A stretch of DNA of 64,000 nucleotides from Paenibacillus sp. YPG26 (GCF_023704175.1 NZ_CP084530.1:856501-920500); one strand, 5' to 3'; shown: positions 24,824 through 35,154, numbered from the stretch's first letter. Numbers and translations: made by a program. Notes: a model not told the origin generated them from the letters alone.

Positions 24824-26908
24824 TCACCCATGTTCCTTCACTTTCTCAATCACAATTAGGCAGGTGCTGTCTGGAAGTGGTACCGGAATGCCTTGTTCGT
24901 CCATAAATAGGACCCTCTCCTGCAGGGCTTCCGTATAGCCTTCCTGGAGAAAATGGCGGTTCTCGATAATCAGAGCGGAATCCCCCAAGGCAGCCCGAAT
25001 GAAATCTGCATATTCGCCCGGCGTGAAGTAGCCGAACTGCTCCTGTACTTCGTGGACATAGGCCTCCTCTCCCCAGGTGTAGGTATAGAGGAACTCCATA
25101 GCATCGTTAACTGGCATTAACACTTCCTGTTCACCGCAGACTTCAAATTGAATCGTTCGCCCGGCAAAATCGTTCTTATACCTCCGGAGCCACTCCAGCC
25201 CGTCTGCCTCCAGAAAGCGGATGCGCCGTCTGAGTGTACCCGGCTCAGTCATAATGCCGTCCCGGATGATGATTCTTCCTCCAGAGGGGAGGATCTCAAA
25301 GGCACTGAGCAGGGCGGCCGCGATGGTATGGTGATTGAATCTCCTTCCTTCAAACTCTATATACGAATACATCTCATGAAGAATGGAGGAGAAAATAATC
25401 GTATCTGCCTGACCCGGGTTCAAGTAGCTTGAGAGATTGAGCGCATCTCCTTTCTGCACATTCCAGGTATGCCCCTCCAGCTGCTTCTTACGTTCCAGGG
25501 CTTCGATCACATTGGCGGAGATATCAATACCCGTGGCCTGAATATGAGGGAGTTCCAGTTCAATCAGATCCAGCATCACACCCCCGCCAGGACCAATATC
25601 AATTGCTCTGTTCCCGGCAATATAGTCCAGAATAACCTTCTTGTAATCAGCTGTCTGATTCATGTCGCTCAGGTAATCCTCTTCGTTATGAAAACGGTCA
25701 TAAGCGTCCCTTCGAAGCTCGAACAGATCGAACAGCATGAGAACCGCTTTCTCATAGAGAGGAGACTTCTCTGCTTCCATACAGAATTCAATCAGCTTCT
25801 CTGCTGCAGGTGAGAATTCGAAGGTGAAGAACAAGGTGTCGGGAAGCTCCGGATGCTGCTGAAGGGTATGCTTGAGATGAGGACTAGCTATATCTTGTCC
25901 TCCCAGAATCATTTCCCAGGACAGACCCAGCAGATACTTCTCAATTATCCGTTTCTTGTATACATTTATTTTCTTAGTGCCTTTATAGTCGTAATACATC
26001 AGGTTCATCAGCTTCTCGAAGCTGATATGACGAACCGGCTGGCCTGTATTCCCATGCCGGACAGCGAGAAGGAGAACTTTGATGAATTCTTCCAGCGAGA
26101 ATTCCTGGAGAGCTGACTCCACGTACCACAGCGTCTGCTGCTTCAACGGAGCCAGCTGTTTCTCAAGATCAATATGCTCCTGGATCTGGTCGATTTCCGG
26201 GTTGAAACGTTCCCCTTTGCGAATGGAATGGGTTCTTAACAACTTCAGCCGATCGAGTATGACTGGCTCCCCTGGATAGGTGTGGTAAGCGATTTGTCCA
26301 ATCAACTCTTCAACGTTATCCTTGATCGAATCCCATAAATCTACGGATACTCCAGCGATGATACAGTGGTTAAGTGGAAGTAGAATGTTAACGAGCTCAT
26401 CGGGGGAGAGCAGACCTGATTTCATTAATTCCTGCAGGGGTTCATTCTCTGTAAAAGGAACCTCGCCCCGCAGCTGTTGGCCAATCAGTCCGTGTGTGGC
26501 AATCAGAGTATGGATAACTCTGAAGCGTTCGCGCCGGGCCGCTGAACGATTCTTCTCAAGATATAGCTGCGCCGAGCCGATATTATGTACAAACAGATTT
26601 ATACCCTGCTTCTGCCAGAGCTTGCGCTGACGGCGTGTTCCTCCCTTGGCCACCTCGGACCAGATGAGCACTTCTTCTATGATCTCTCTGATCCAAAAGG
26701 ATACGTCCAGCTTGTCCAGAATAAGCAGTGTCCGCTCAACATAGTCGAGTACCGGGTTCACATCATCCAGTTCACGAAAAGAGTGGATACGCTCCAGATT
26801 GAATACGGTCTGTTCTGCGGTAACGATATAGCTGAGCCACTCGTTATGGATTGAATCGGGTTCCTGACCTTCACGATAAGCGGCAATCGCCGAAAGGGAT
26901 GCAAGCAT
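24824..26908 (-). CDS. Large protein with C-terminal SAM methyltransferase domain
   Basis: 694 residues; GAGGAG precedes the ATG. The last 270 residues are a class I methyltransferase: motif I AIDIGPGGGVMLDL (about residues 439-452), motif II acidic TGIDIS, motif post-I GDALNL and motif III PSGGRIIIRDG. The first 400 residues are helical, soluble, and unlike any domain I can name; they contain QHIDLEK and YLLGLSWEMILGGQD segments. The substrate is unknown. It is monocistronic, downstream of the cyclophilin gene on the same strand but separated from it by a terminator. Confidence 0.75.
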   Translation of the reverse strand: MLASLSAIAAYREGQEPDSIHNEWLSYIVTAEQTVFNLERIHSFRELDDVNPVLDYVERTLLILDKLDVSFWIREIIEEVLIWSEVAKGGTRRQRKLWQKQGINLFVHNIGSAQLYLEKNRSAARRERFRVIHTLIATHGLIGQQLRGEVPFTENEPLQELMKSGLLSPDELVNILLPLNHCIIAGVSVDLWDSIKDNVEELIGQIAYHTYPGEPVILDRLKLLRTHSIRKGERFNPEIDQIQEHIDLEKQLAPLKQQTLWYVESALQEFSLEEFIKVLLLAVRHGNTGQPVRHISFEKLMNLMYYDYKGTKKINVYKKRIIEKYLLGLSWEMILGGQDIASPHLKHTLQQHPELPDTLFFTFEFSPAAEKLIEFCMEAEKSPLYEKAVLMLFDLFELRRDAYDRFHNEEDYLSDMNQTADYKKVILDYIAGNRAIDIGPGGGVMLDLIELELPHIQATGIDISANVIEALERKKQLEGHTWNVQKGDALNLSSYLNPGQADTIIFSSILHEMYSYIEFEGRRFNHHTIAAALLSAFEILPSGGRIIIRDGIMTEPGTLRRRIRFLEADGLEWLRRYKNDFAGRTIQFEVCGEQEVLMPVNDAMEFLYTYTWGEEAYVHEVQEQFGYFTPGEYADFIRAALGDSALIIENRHFLQEGYTEALQERVLFMDEQGIPVPLPDSTCLIVIEKVKEHG

Positions 26909-26989
26909 GGGTAGATTCTCCTCTGCAGGTTATATATTATAAGATGAAGTTATGACGTTTTTAAATCCTGTCTTATATCGTATCAAATT

Positions 26990-27032
26990 ATAACAAAAGA
27001 CAGGCGCGGGATGTATGCTTCCCGGCCTGTCT
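26990..27032 (-). terminator. Terminator of the cyclophilin gene
   Basis: On the minus strand AGACAGGC-CGGGA pairs with TCCCG-GCCTGTCT and ends in TTTTGTTATAA. Confidence 0.8.
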
Positions 27033-27047
27033 GTGATGAGCTGATCG

Positions 27048-27749
27048 TTATTTGATCGTCTCCGGCTCTTTGTAAGTAATACCGAACGTCTCTACGGTAA
27101 GCTTCTTCATCACCTGTTTGGTGTTGGGAGCATCATTTGCACCCCGGGGCTGATTCACGATTTCATCGACAACCTCGAGCCCCTCGGTGACTTTACCAAA
27201 AGAAGCATACAGACCATCCAGGCTAGGGTAATCGGCTGCCATGATGAAGAACTGGGAGCCCGCTGTATCCGGCATCTTGGTTCTGGCCATGGATATGACG
27301 CCGCGGGTATGCTTGAGGTCATTTTGGAAATTGTTCTGGGTGAATTCACCCTTGATATCATAGCCGGGTCCGCCGGCACCAGTGCCTTCAGGGTCTCCGC
27401 CTTGAATCATGAAGCCGGGAATGACCCGGTGGAAGATAGTCCCATCGTAGAAGCCCTTGTTAACCAGTGAGATGAAGTTATTCACCGTGTTGGGAGCCAC
27501 TTTGGGATAGAGCTCTACTTTAATGGTCTTGCCGCTGTCCATCTCGATGGTCACGACCGGATTCTTGCTGTCCTTGTTCGCGATCTTGTCCTGCAAGCTC
27601 TCGCTGGCCGTGCCCGCTGCATCCCCGGATTGAGCAGCCTGGGATCCAGTATCGGCGGCATTTTTCTTGGCCCCGCAGGCGGAGAGGATTAGGACGAACA
27701 TCATCACCATAATGATGAGAATCGGCCGGGTTTTGATGACATTATACAT
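27048..27749 (-). CDS. Cyclophilin-type peptidyl-prolyl isomerase lipoprotein
   Basis: 233 residues. The signal peptide ends in lipobox LSAC (Cys about residue 26), so the mature protein is lipid-anchored on the outer membrane face. A Ser/Ala/Gly linker follows, then a cyclophilin domain (about 65-225) with FHRVIPGFMIQGGDPEGTG, containing the catalytic Arg, and GSQFFIMAADYPSLDGLYASFG. It likely folds secreted proteins. AAGGAG precedes the ATG. Monocistronic. Confidence 0.92.
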   Translation of the reverse strand: MYNVIKTRPILIIMVMMFVLILSACGAKKNAADTGSQAAQSGDAAGTASESLQDKIANKDSKNPVVTIEMDSGKTIKVELYPKVAPNTVNNFISLVNKGFYDGTIFHRVIPGFMIQGGDPEGTGAGGPGYDIKGEFTQNNFQNDLKHTRGVISMARTKMPDTAGSQFFIMAADYPSLDGLYASFGKVTEGLEVVDEIVNQPRGANDAPNTKQVMKKLTVETFGITYKEPETIK

Positions 27750-27850
27750 GGTATTATGAGTCTCCTTTATGTTTTGTCTAGATCTATTATACCTTTTTTA
27801 ATTATAAGTTAGAAATGATTCAACATCATGGCGTATGCGAGGTACCTTCT

Positions 27851-28927
27851 ATGTTAGAGAAACTCATTAACAATTTTACACTGCTAACCACATTTCTTTT
27901 CTTTGGAAACATGGTCCGGAACCGCTTCCTGATAGGAAGAGTGAGTTCGAATCTGAATCTGTTCATTAGCGGAGCTGTCCTTGGGCTGTTCGGGTTGCTG
28001 CTTATGCATTTCTCATTCCCGATCAACAACCTGGTTGTGGCGGATTTCCGCCAGCTCGCTATTATCGTGTCCGTATACCTGGGCGGAGCCGTGTCTGGCT
28101 TCTGGACGATGCTCATCATAGCGGTATACAGGCTGTTCTTTCTGCACGGACTAAGCTCGGCTTCCATATTTGGAGCTTTGAATGCGATTGCGACCTTTCT
28201 GGTGGCCGTATGGCTGATGCCGTCTCAGCGGAAATTCAAAGCGCGGAAAGGGATCCTTGTCCTGGCATTGTCGCTCATTCTGGCCCTTGTTACTTTCTAT
28301 CTAACCTTACATGGAAATGTATCCGGAGTGCTTGTTCCATTCTCCCTGCTGTTCACTTTGGCCGGCACATTCACCTACTACCTGCTGCGGTACTTAAAGC
28401 GGTCGGATGAGCTGCTTCATAGGATGAAGGAGGCTGCGCATCGGGATTTCCTTACAGGACTGCATAACCCCAGGGCGTTTAAAGCCTATTTCGATTCTAA
28501 AGTAGAAGCCAGCTATAGTGAACCGGAGGTGTTCTCCCTGCTTGTCGTAGATATCGATCATTTCAAGCGGGTGAATGATACATATGGGCATGCGGCAGGA
28601 GATGCCGTTCTTTCCCAGCTGGCGAATGTGCTTCGGGACACGTATCATCCTGGAGATTATATTGCCCGTAAGGGAGGGGAGGAATTTGTGGTTATCCTGG
28701 ACGATTGCGGGGCCGGTGCAGCCGGAGAGGCAGCAGAGAGATTAAGGAGAAACGTGGAGAATCACGTCTTTGTCCTGCCTGAAGGAGAGAGCATCCGTGT
28801 AACTGTGTCCATTGGTGCTTCAGCCTATCCTGAAATTGAACCGGGGCAGCTGTTCGAGAAGGCAGACCAGGCATTATACGCTGCCAAACAAGCAGGACGG
28901 AATCAAGTCTGTCTAATGAGTGCGTAA
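27851..28927 (+). CDS. Membrane diguanylate cyclase (5TM-LYT plus GGDEF)
   Basis: 358 residues from ATG 27851 (GAGGT upstream); ATG 27815 has no ribosome-binding site. Residues 1-170 hold five to six membrane helices of the 5TMR-LYT sensor type (as in LytS and YhcK/DgcK). The GGDEF domain follows (about 195-358): RDFLTGLHNPRAF, VDIDHFKRVNDTYGH and active site RKGGEEF, a catalytically competent GGEEF form. No RxxD inhibitory site is obvious just before the GGEEF motif. It should make cyclic di-GMP at the membrane. Confidence 0.9.
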   Translation: MLEKLINNFTLLTTFLFFGNMVRNRFLIGRVSSNLNLFISGAVLGLFGLLLMHFSFPINNLVVADFRQLAIIVSVYLGGAVSGFWTMLIIAVYRLFFLHGLSSASIFGALNAIATFLVAVWLMPSQRKFKARKGILVLALSLILALVTFYLTLHGNVSGVLVPFSLLFTLAGTFTYYLLRYLKRSDELLHRMKEAAHRDFLTGLHNPRAFKAYFDSKVEASYSEPEVFSLLVVDIDHFKRVNDTYGHAAGDAVLSQLANVLRDTYHPGDYIARKGGEEFVVILDDCGAGAAGEAAERLRRNVENHVFVLPEGESIRVTVSIGASAYPEIEPGQLFEKADQALYAAKQAGRNQVCLMSA

Positions 28928-28933
28928 CCTTAC

Positions 28934-28970
28934 AGGAAGAATGCCAAAGTTGGCATTCTTCCTTTTTTTT
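28934..28970 (+). terminator. Rho-independent terminator
   Basis: AGGAAGAATGCCAA-AG-TTGGCATTCTTCCT, then eight T. The stem is perfect. Confidence 0.95.
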
Positions 28971-29049
28971 GTATGGTTTGCTGCCCTTTGTGCCAAAATA
29001 AGTGAACCATAAGTGAAATGGAATTACGAGAGGGCAGGAGGGAATTAGG

Positions 29050-30423
29050 ATGCGGAGCAGCAAGAAGGAGCAGGACAGCCTTCTAAAGTGGTTCCAGGAG
29101 AAGCTGTCGAAGAGCTCGGATGTGGAGCAGCGCAGCCTGGGCAACTCTGATCAACAGGTGAACCTCATGTATTTGCGGAGTGTATCCGACTCCAAGGTGG
29201 TGAACCAGTATATAATCCGCCCTTATTATGAAATGGAAGAGGAGGGTGTCTATGAGAAGTACATCGCCTCCTTCCCAGGAAGCAAGTCAAGTCAAGACGC
29301 CAAGGAAGCACTTGAACTGCTCCTTAATGGTTATATAGCTATCTTCTTCAATGAGGGCACGCTGTACCTGTTCGATGCGGTTCGTGCGGAAGCAGGGCCA
29401 GTAGCAGAGGCGCAGACAGAGGTTATCGTTCAGGGTCCATCCGATTCCTTCAATGAGAGTATGGATGTCAATATGAACTTGATCCGGCGTCGTTACCAGT
29501 CGGGTGATCTTAAGGCAGAGACAACCACAGTCGGTCATAAATCGAAGACCAAGATCGCGATCATGTATGACGAGACACGGGTAGATCCCCAGGTGCTCAA
29601 AGAACTTAAAAAATGTCTTGACGGAATCAACATTGATATTCTCCAGGCTGCGGCTGAACTCGACAAGTATCTGTCGGGCAATAAATACCGCTTGTTCCCG
29701 ACAACCATTGTAACTGAGCGGCCAGACCGGGCTGTCTTCAACATTTCGGAAGGGAAAATAATCCTTATTGTGGACACAGCGGGCTTTGTGGTTATCCTTC
29801 CCGCAGTATTTAGTGACTTCTTCACAGCGATGGATGACAAGCTTCAGGTGCTTCCAGTCGGGTGGTTCCTGAAGGGAATCCGCTATCTGGGACTCATTCT
29901 TACCGTGTTAATTCCTGGACTCTATGTCGCCTTCACTTCGTACAACCCGGAGGTTTGGAAAGTGCAGATTGCGCTGTTAGTGGCGGGCAGCAGGGCTACC
30001 GTTCCCTATCCCTCCTATATCGAGGTATTAATTATGCTGCTGATGATGGAGTTCCTGACCGAGGCGAGCTTGCGGCTGCCTAAAGCCATCGGCCCTACAG
30101 CCACTACGGTTGGAGGGCTAATCCTGGGGACAGCGGCTACGGAAGCCGGGCTGGTCAGTAATATAATGATTATTCTTGTCTCGGCAGTTGCGATCTCCAA
30201 CTTTGTTATTCCTATGAATATGATGGGATTTACCATCCGGGTAATCAAATACCCGTTTATTTTCCTGGCTACGATATATGGCCTCCTCGGGATTGTGCTT
30301 GGATTAGTTAGTGTGATTATGTACCTGTCCAGTCTGAGGAGCTTCGGGCAGCCTTATTTCAAGATATATGCACTTGATAGAATTAGAACGAACAAGGTGC
30401 AAAGGGAGAGAGAGAATGGTTAA
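29050..30423 (+). CDS. gerXA: Spore germination receptor subunit A
   Basis: 457 residues. A soluble N-terminal GerA domain (about 1-250; VNLMYLRSVSDSKVVNQYIIRP, EVIVQGPSDSFNES, LIRRRYQSGDLK) is followed by five to six membrane helices (AVFSDFF, RATVPYPSYIEVLIMLLMMEFLTEASLRLP). This is the conserved subunit A of GerA-type nutrient germinant receptors in the spore inner membrane. GGAGGG precedes the ATG. The end overlaps gerXB by 8 bp. Confidence 0.93.
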   Translation: MRSSKKEQDSLLKWFQEKLSKSSDVEQRSLGNSDQQVNLMYLRSVSDSKVVNQYIIRPYYEMEEEGVYEKYIASFPGSKSSQDAKEALELLLNGYIAIFFNEGTLYLFDAVRAEAGPVAEAQTEVIVQGPSDSFNESMDVNMNLIRRRYQSGDLKAETTTVGHKSKTKIAIMYDETRVDPQVLKELKKCLDGINIDILQAAAELDKYLSGNKYRLFPTTIVTERPDRAVFNISEGKIILIVDTAGFVVILPAVFSDFFTAMDDKLQVLPVGWFLKGIRYLGLILTVLIPGLYVAFTSYNPEVWKVQIALLVAGSRATVPYPSYIEVLIMLLMMEFLTEASLRLPKAIGPTATTVGGLILGTAATEAGLVSNIMIILVSAVAISNFVIPMNMMGFTIRVIKYPFIFLATIYGLLGIVLGLVSVIMYLSSLRSFGQPYFKIYALDRIRTNKVQRERENG

Positions 30424-31513
30424 GAACAAATACATTTACTATCTCTTTCTCATTAATGCTTTGATTAATGTTATTAATTTCGTGCCGCGGGGCTTAATTG
30501 CCCAGCGCTTTAACGGAGCGGCGATGGCCATTGTAGTCTCTGTTCCCATCGGATTAACGCTTATGTATTTGTGTGTGAAGATGATGAATAAATTCCCGGG
30601 TGAAGGGCTGCCGGAGATTCTTAATGCGAACTTTCCGCGGCTTGTGTCCAAGGTCATGCTTTTTGGACATACGCTATTCTGGTATTTCGCCGGACTGATT
30701 ACCTTGGTTGCATTTGTTGATGTGACGATGAGGTATATTACAAGCGACGTATCCCCGCTCTTGATTATGGTTGGCTTTCTGGTAGTCGTCTGTCTGGCGA
30801 TCCGTCTAACCTCAGAATCGATCCTGTACGGGCTGGAAGTACTGATCGTTATTAATGTGCCTATCATCATTTACGTCTTGTTCAAAGCGCTCCTGAATCC
30901 CATGTTCAGCTGGGATGCGGTCATGCAGGTAATCACCTATTCGCTCAAAGCACCTTCATACGGAGCAATCGCACAGGCTACCTTCATATTTACCGGGTAT
31001 CTTAACCTGGCTGTGTTCAACCGGGTGTTCGACAAGGTCCGGATAAGGCAACTTTGGCTGATTGGCATTTTCGGCTTTTTGACTTTGGTTGTTACGGTAT
31101 TTATACCGATTGGTTATCAAGGAACGATAAATGTGGAGAGACATGTGTATCCTTGGTTCTCTACGGCGGATGTGCTTCGCACGAAGAACTTCATTATTGA
31201 ACGGGTGCTCTTCTTTTTCTACTTTACCTATTTGACGTTGTCGCTGGTGAGTTCCATCATACACTGGCATGTGGCTTTGGAGATGTTCAAGGGCTTATTT
31301 ACTACTAAAGAGAAGAAGAAGCGGAAGATTGACCCGGAATGGTGGATGATTCTTGCGTTCTGTGCTGCTGCCTTGATCCTGATGAATACCAATCAATTTG
31401 TCCGGGATCGCGCGGGACTCTTGTATCTGGATGGCCGTCTTATCGCGGAAATGATTCTTATATTCAGTCTCTATCTGGCTCACAAGAGGAGGAGGGCTAA
31501 GAAACGTGAATAG
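30416..31513 (+). CDS. gerXB: Spore germination receptor subunit B
   Basis: 365 residues from ATG 30416 (AAAGGGAGAG upstream), overlapping gerXA by 8 bp. An earlier ATG at 30368 lies deep inside gerXA and lacks a site. Ten membrane helices of the APC-type endospore germination permease family. It forms the germinant-binding part of the receptor. It overlaps gerXC by 8 bp. The amino acid or sugar recognised cannot be read. Confidence 0.91.
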   Translation: MVKNKYIYYLFLINALINVINFVPRGLIAQRFNGAAMAIVVSVPIGLTLMYLCVKMMNKFPGEGLPEILNANFPRLVSKVMLFGHTLFWYFAGLITLVAFVDVTMRYITSDVSPLLIMVGFLVVVCLAIRLTSESILYGLEVLIVINVPIIIYVLFKALLNPMFSWDAVMQVITYSLKAPSYGAIAQATFIFTGYLNLAVFNRVFDKVRIRQLWLIGIFGFLTLVVTVFIPIGYQGTINVERHVYPWFSTADVLRTKNFIIERVLFFFYFTYLTLSLVSSIIHWHVALEMFKGLFTTKEKKKRKIDPEWWMILAFCAAALILMNTNQFVRDRAGLLYLDGRLIAEMILIFSLYLAHKRRRAKKRE

Positions 31514-32612
31514 AACGGTGTGCTGCCTGCTGGCTCTGCTGCTGCTTCTGCCACTCCAAGGCTGCAAATTCAAGGATATTGATCTTAAGCTGTTTGTTAT
31601 CGCTGTGGGCATCGATGAATCGGAGAGCAATCCGGACAAGCTGAATGTTACTTTGAAGATCGCTGTTCCGCAGGGAGACCCCAAGAAAGCAGAGCAGCAG
31701 GTTCAGATCATGACACAGGAAGGGGACACCTTAGCCGAGACGATCCGTGAGATGAAATCAAGAACGGATAAAGAGCTTGATTTTGGCCACTGCAAGGCCA
31801 TACTCTTTGGAGAGAAGTATGCCCGTAAGAACATCCTGCAGTCTATAGACTGGCTGATGCGCAGAAGGGATCTCCAGCTTACCATCTATACCGCGGTAGC
31901 CAAGCCTTCAGCGAAAGAGGTGCTTAATGTGCAGCCGGTAACGGAGCGTATTCCCGCGAATTCGATTCTGCTTGCCTTAAGCAAGGAGGGGACAGAATCA
32001 CCTTTTATTGTTCCCCCGGCTTTCTCCTATATTCTGCAGAGACGCGTTGATGAGATTGGAGTGGATCCTATTCTGGCTCTGGTTGAAAAGAAAAGTGAAA
32101 ACGAGTTTTTAATCAACAAATCCTACATGTTCGACAAAAGTAAAGCCATAGCCGTATTAGAGCCAGAGGAGACGAGAATTTATAACTTACTCAAAACGAA
32201 GAACCTCAAGACCTCTTTTAACGTGGATTATGAGGGGCTTAAATATGCTTACAATATAGAGGGTTCCAGAGCGAAGTATAAGATCATTACCCCTAAGAAT
32301 AGTACATCTTATATCGAGTATAGAATTAAAATCTCAGCCGAGATAGAGGAGAGTCAGAACGGTGTGAGATTTACTGCAGGGCTGCTAGACGGGTTATCCG
32401 AGGCGGCGGGGGAACAGCTAAGTGAACGTGTGAAGCGGGCCCTCTCCAAGATACACCAGAGCAAATGCGACCCCTTGGGCTGGGGGCTGCACTATTATGC
32501 TACGCACTGGAATAATTCTACAGAGCAGAAGGACTGGGAGGATCTTAACGAGCGTCTTGAGTTTCGTGTAAAAAGTGACGTGAAGATCAAATTTACGGGT
32601 ACCATTCGATAA
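31506..32612 (+). CDS. gerXC: Spore germination receptor lipoprotein subunit C
   Basis: 368 residues with GTG start at 31506. The signal peptide ends in lipobox LQGC (Cys about residue 20), so it is lipid-anchored on the outer face of the inner spore membrane. Ger(x)C family blocks: KLFVIAVGIDESE, ELDFGHCKAILFGEKYA and the C-terminal domain with LLDGLSEAAGEQLSERVKRAL. Last gene of gerXA-XB-XC; SigG control is expected from the family, but I could not place the promoter. Confidence 0.92.
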   Translation: MNRTVCCLLALLLLLPLQGCKFKDIDLKLFVIAVGIDESESNPDKLNVTLKIAVPQGDPKKAEQQVQIMTQEGDTLAETIREMKSRTDKELDFGHCKAILFGEKYARKNILQSIDWLMRRRDLQLTIYTAVAKPSAKEVLNVQPVTERIPANSILLALSKEGTESPFIVPPAFSYILQRRVDEIGVDPILALVEKKSENEFLINKSYMFDKSKAIAVLEPEETRIYNLLKTKNLKTSFNVDYEGLKYAYNIEGSRAKYKIITPKNSTSYIEYRIKISAEIEESQNGVRFTAGLLDGLSEAAGEQLSERVKRALSKIHQSKCDPLGWGLHYYATHWNNSTEQKDWEDLNERLEFRVKSDVKIKFTGTIR

Positions 32613-32620
32613 GACAAAAT

Positions 32621-32665
32621 GGGGTCCTCCCTACAGATTCTACTACAATCTTGAGGGAGGACCCC
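32621..32665. terminator. Hairpin after gerXC
   Basis: GGGGTCCTCCCT pairs perfectly with AGGGAGGACCCC around a 21-base loop. There is no T-run, so termination efficiency is uncertain. Confidence 0.6.
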
Positions 32666-32729
32666 AACCGTATGCTTCTTACAAATAGCCATGGCTTCCA
32701 CAATGGACGCTGATGGCTATTTGCCATTT

Positions 32730-33056
32730 CTATTCCTCGTCACCGCCGTCATATCCGTTGATGAGATCCATACCGTGCATAATAATCTCGGGCGGGGCCG
32801 CCGGATCAACCGGGCTGTTCTTCTCTATGGCGTCCGCATCGGGCACGTCCTCAAGAGGAGTATCCAGAGCCGGATCTGGATATGAATCCGTTCTCTCCTC
32901 ACTATAAGCGCTCAAGCTCTGAGTACTCCGCGTGTCATGAGGGAGCAGGTCATCAACAGGAATGTCGTTCTCTGGACTATAATCTGCCAGAATCTTGTAC
33001 TGCTCAAATTCCTGGTCCCCGCGATTTAGGTTCAATGTATTGTCGTCACGATCCAT
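32730..33056 (-). CDS. Small acidic protein of unknown function
   Basis: 108 residues from ATG 33056, GGAGG 8 bp upstream; the ATG at 33074 sits on the ribosome-binding site. Strongly acidic, rich in Asp, Glu and Pro, and probably disordered, with C-terminal MHGMDLINGYDGGDEE. No domain recognised. Its location next to germination genes hints at spore or surface use, but that is only proximity. Confidence 0.55.
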   Translation of the reverse strand: MDRDDNTLNLNRGDQEFEQYKILADYSPENDIPVDDLLPHDTRSTQSLSAYSEERTDSYPDPALDTPLEDVPDADAIEKNSPVDPAAPPEIIMHGMDLINGYDGGDEE

Positions 33057-33202
33057 AGCCGTGTCCTCCTTCAATATACACTAGATTAGGGTCTACTTGG
33101 AGCTTACCCCAAACAGGCTTATTCCAAACGAATGACCATGAACAGGCATGCCATAAGCATATTCCCGATACATGGCACTTGAGGAGAGGTCCCTAACGAA
33201 CA

Positions 33203-33233
33203 ATACCCCGGAGAGCCAGGCTCTCCGGGGTAT
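33203..33233 (-). terminator. Terminator of the 58-residue membrane protein gene
   Basis: ATACCCCGGAGAGCC-A-GGCTCTCCGGGGTAT: a perfect 15-bp stem just after the stop codon at 33250 on the minus strand, followed by TGTTCG. Confidence 0.75.
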
Positions 33234-33249
33234 AACTTAGACTGGAAGC

Positions 33250-33426
33250 TTAAAATTTAGGGAACACGTACTTAACGAGGAAATAGAGAAATCCAAAGAA
33301 CAGAATAATGTAAGCAGCGTATTTGATGAAAGTTGAAGCTACCAAGCTGGAATCGGATTTATGCTGAATGTCCCTTCTCTCCACTTCCACATTGCTTACT
33401 TCTGTACGCTCCTGGGGATTCATCAT
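33250..33426 (-). CDS. Single-helix membrane protein of unknown function
   Basis: 58 residues from ATG 33426 (AGGAGG 8 bp upstream). A polar N-terminus is followed by one membrane helix near the C-terminus (YAAYIILFFGFLYFLVKYV, about residues 36-54). Strong ribosome-binding site and terminator support a real gene. No family motif recognised. Confidence 0.7.
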   Translation of the reverse strand: MMNPQERTEVSNVEVERRDIQHKSDSSLVASTFIKYAAYIILFFGFLYFLVKYVFPKF

Positions 33427-33605
33427 TTTAACTTCCTCCTTTGTCCATTTACACATGCCTGCGAACGCTATTGATAATTAATAAACACAAATAGTTAGGG
33501 CGAATCAAACGGGTAGAGGATCGGCTGATCTACAGGTGTGGCGCTTGACTTGTGCCTTATAATTGAAGGTGCTGAACAGAGATAAGTACAAGGGAGTGGA
33601 GTTTT

Positions 33606-35045
33606 TTGTATGTAGATAGGTTGAAACGGGGTTTCCTGGGAAATACCCGCAGGGATATCTTGTCCGGGCTTACCGTTGCCTTTGCATTAATACCCGAGGC
33701 GATTGCCTTCTCGATCATGGCAGGAGTCGACCCGATGGTGGGACTGTATGCTTCATTCACGATAGCTGTAAGTATCTCATTCTTCGGGGGGAGACCGGGA
33801 ATGATCTCCGCGGCAACAGGCGCGATGGCCTCCTTGATGGGCCCGCTCATTGCCGGATACGGGATCGAATATTTATTTGCGGCCACGGTGCTCACGGGAA
33901 TTCTGCAATGGGGGATGGGGGCATTTCGCTTCGGACGCTTTATTACTTTTGTTCCACACTCCGTTATGGTGGGATTCGTAAATGCACTGGCGATCATTAT
34001 ATTTATGGCCCAGCTGCAGAGCTTTGAGGGAGCTAACTGGGAAGTCTATGCGATCCTGGCAGGCACGCTGCTTATTATCTACCTGCTTCCTCTGCTGACC
34101 AGGGCGGTTCCTTCGGCATTGGTAGCGATTATCGTGATGACACTGGTCTCCGTATTCGCAGGCGCTGATGTGAGAACGGTTGGTGATATGGGGAATATTA
34201 CACAATCGCTGCCATTTTTCCATCTGCCGCAAATCCCGCTGAATCTCGAGATGCTGATGGTCATTTTTCCTTATTCCCTGGCCTTGGCTGTGGTAGGGAT
34301 AACGGAATCATTGCTTACGGCTTCATTGGTTGACGAGCTTACGGAGACGGGAAGCAACAAGAACCGGGAGATCCGTGGACAAGGAATAGCCAATGTCATC
34401 ACCGGCTTCTTCGGCGGTATGGCCGGCTGCGCCATGATTGGACAGACCGTCATTAACGTTAAGTCGGGTGGACGTACCCGGTTATCCACCTTTGTCGCGG
34501 GCGCTTTTCTGCTGTTCCTCATTCTGGTGCTAGGCGATGTTGTACAACAGATTCCCATGGCTGCCCTGACGGGAGTTATGTTCATGGTGTCCTTCGGAAC
34601 GTTCGATTGGGGCTCTCTTCGTAACATACACAGGATTCCGCGTACGGATGCGTTCGTGATGATCGTTACTGTCCTGATCGTGGTTGTCACCTCAAACCTG
34701 GCGATGGGTGTAATCTGCGGGATTGTGCTAAGTGCGCTTTCCTTTGGCTGGAGGGCAGCCCGCCTAGGATCAACTTCAGAATTGGATGACCGGGGTGTGA
34801 AAAAGTACACCGTAACGGGACCGCTCTTCTTCGGCACGACAACCCAATTCATTGAGTTATTTACGGCTGCTGAAGATCCAGCAGTGATTATAATCGACTT
34901 CTCTAGATCGCATGTATGGGATCAGTCAGCTATCCAGGCGATTGCCAAAGTGACAGCCAAGTATGTGGAGCTTGGTACAGAGGTTAGAATCCAGGGACTG
35001 AATGAGGAGAGCCGGGTTCTAATGGAGAGAGCCGGGTATGCCTGA
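33606..35045 (+). CDS. SulP-family anion transporter
   Basis: 479 residues, TTG start at 33606 with GGGAGTGGAG 5-13 bp upstream. Ten to twelve helices carry the SulP signatures ([53 protein letters not shown] style stretch with [10 protein letters not shown]). A short C-terminal STAS domain (about 395-479, [19 protein letters not shown]) is present. Substrates of relatives are sulfate, bicarbonate or dicarboxylates; not decidable here. Monocistronic. Confidence 0.87.
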   Translation: MYVDRLKRGFLGNTRRDILSGLTVAFALIPEAIAFSIMAGVDPMVGLYASFTIAVSISFFGGRPGMISAATGAMASLMGPLIAGYGIEYLFAATVLTGILQWGMGAFRFGRFITFVPHSVMVGFVNALAIIIFMAQLQSFEGANWEVYAILAGTLLIIYLLPLLTRAVPSALVAIIVMTLVSVFAGADVRTVGDMGNITQSLPFFHLPQIPLNLEMLMVIFPYSLALAVVGITESLLTASLVDELTETGSNKNREIRGQGIANVITGFFGGMAGCAMIGQTVINVKSGGRTRLSTFVAGAFLLFLILVLGDVVQQIPMAALTGVMFMVSFGTFDWGSLRNIHRIPRTDAFVMIVTVLIVVVTSNLAMGVICGIVLSALSFGWRAARLGSTSELDDRGVKKYTVTGPLFFGTTTQFIELFTAAEDPAVIIIDFSRSHVWDQSAIQAIAKVTAKYVELGTEVRIQGLNEESRVLMERAGYA

Positions 35046-35154
35046 GGTTAAGCTGCTCATAGCTGTTTTGTTATCGGGTTGACTTCTCTATGACTCTTTG
35101 TCTACAATTTGCAAAGGAATACTTGGCACACCTTAATTTGGGAGCTGACCCACT

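Noticed and set aside
33545..33563. TTGACT...TATAAT promoter before the SulP gene
   Set aside because: The spacer is only 7 bp; the -10-like element alone, without a TGn extension, is not enough.
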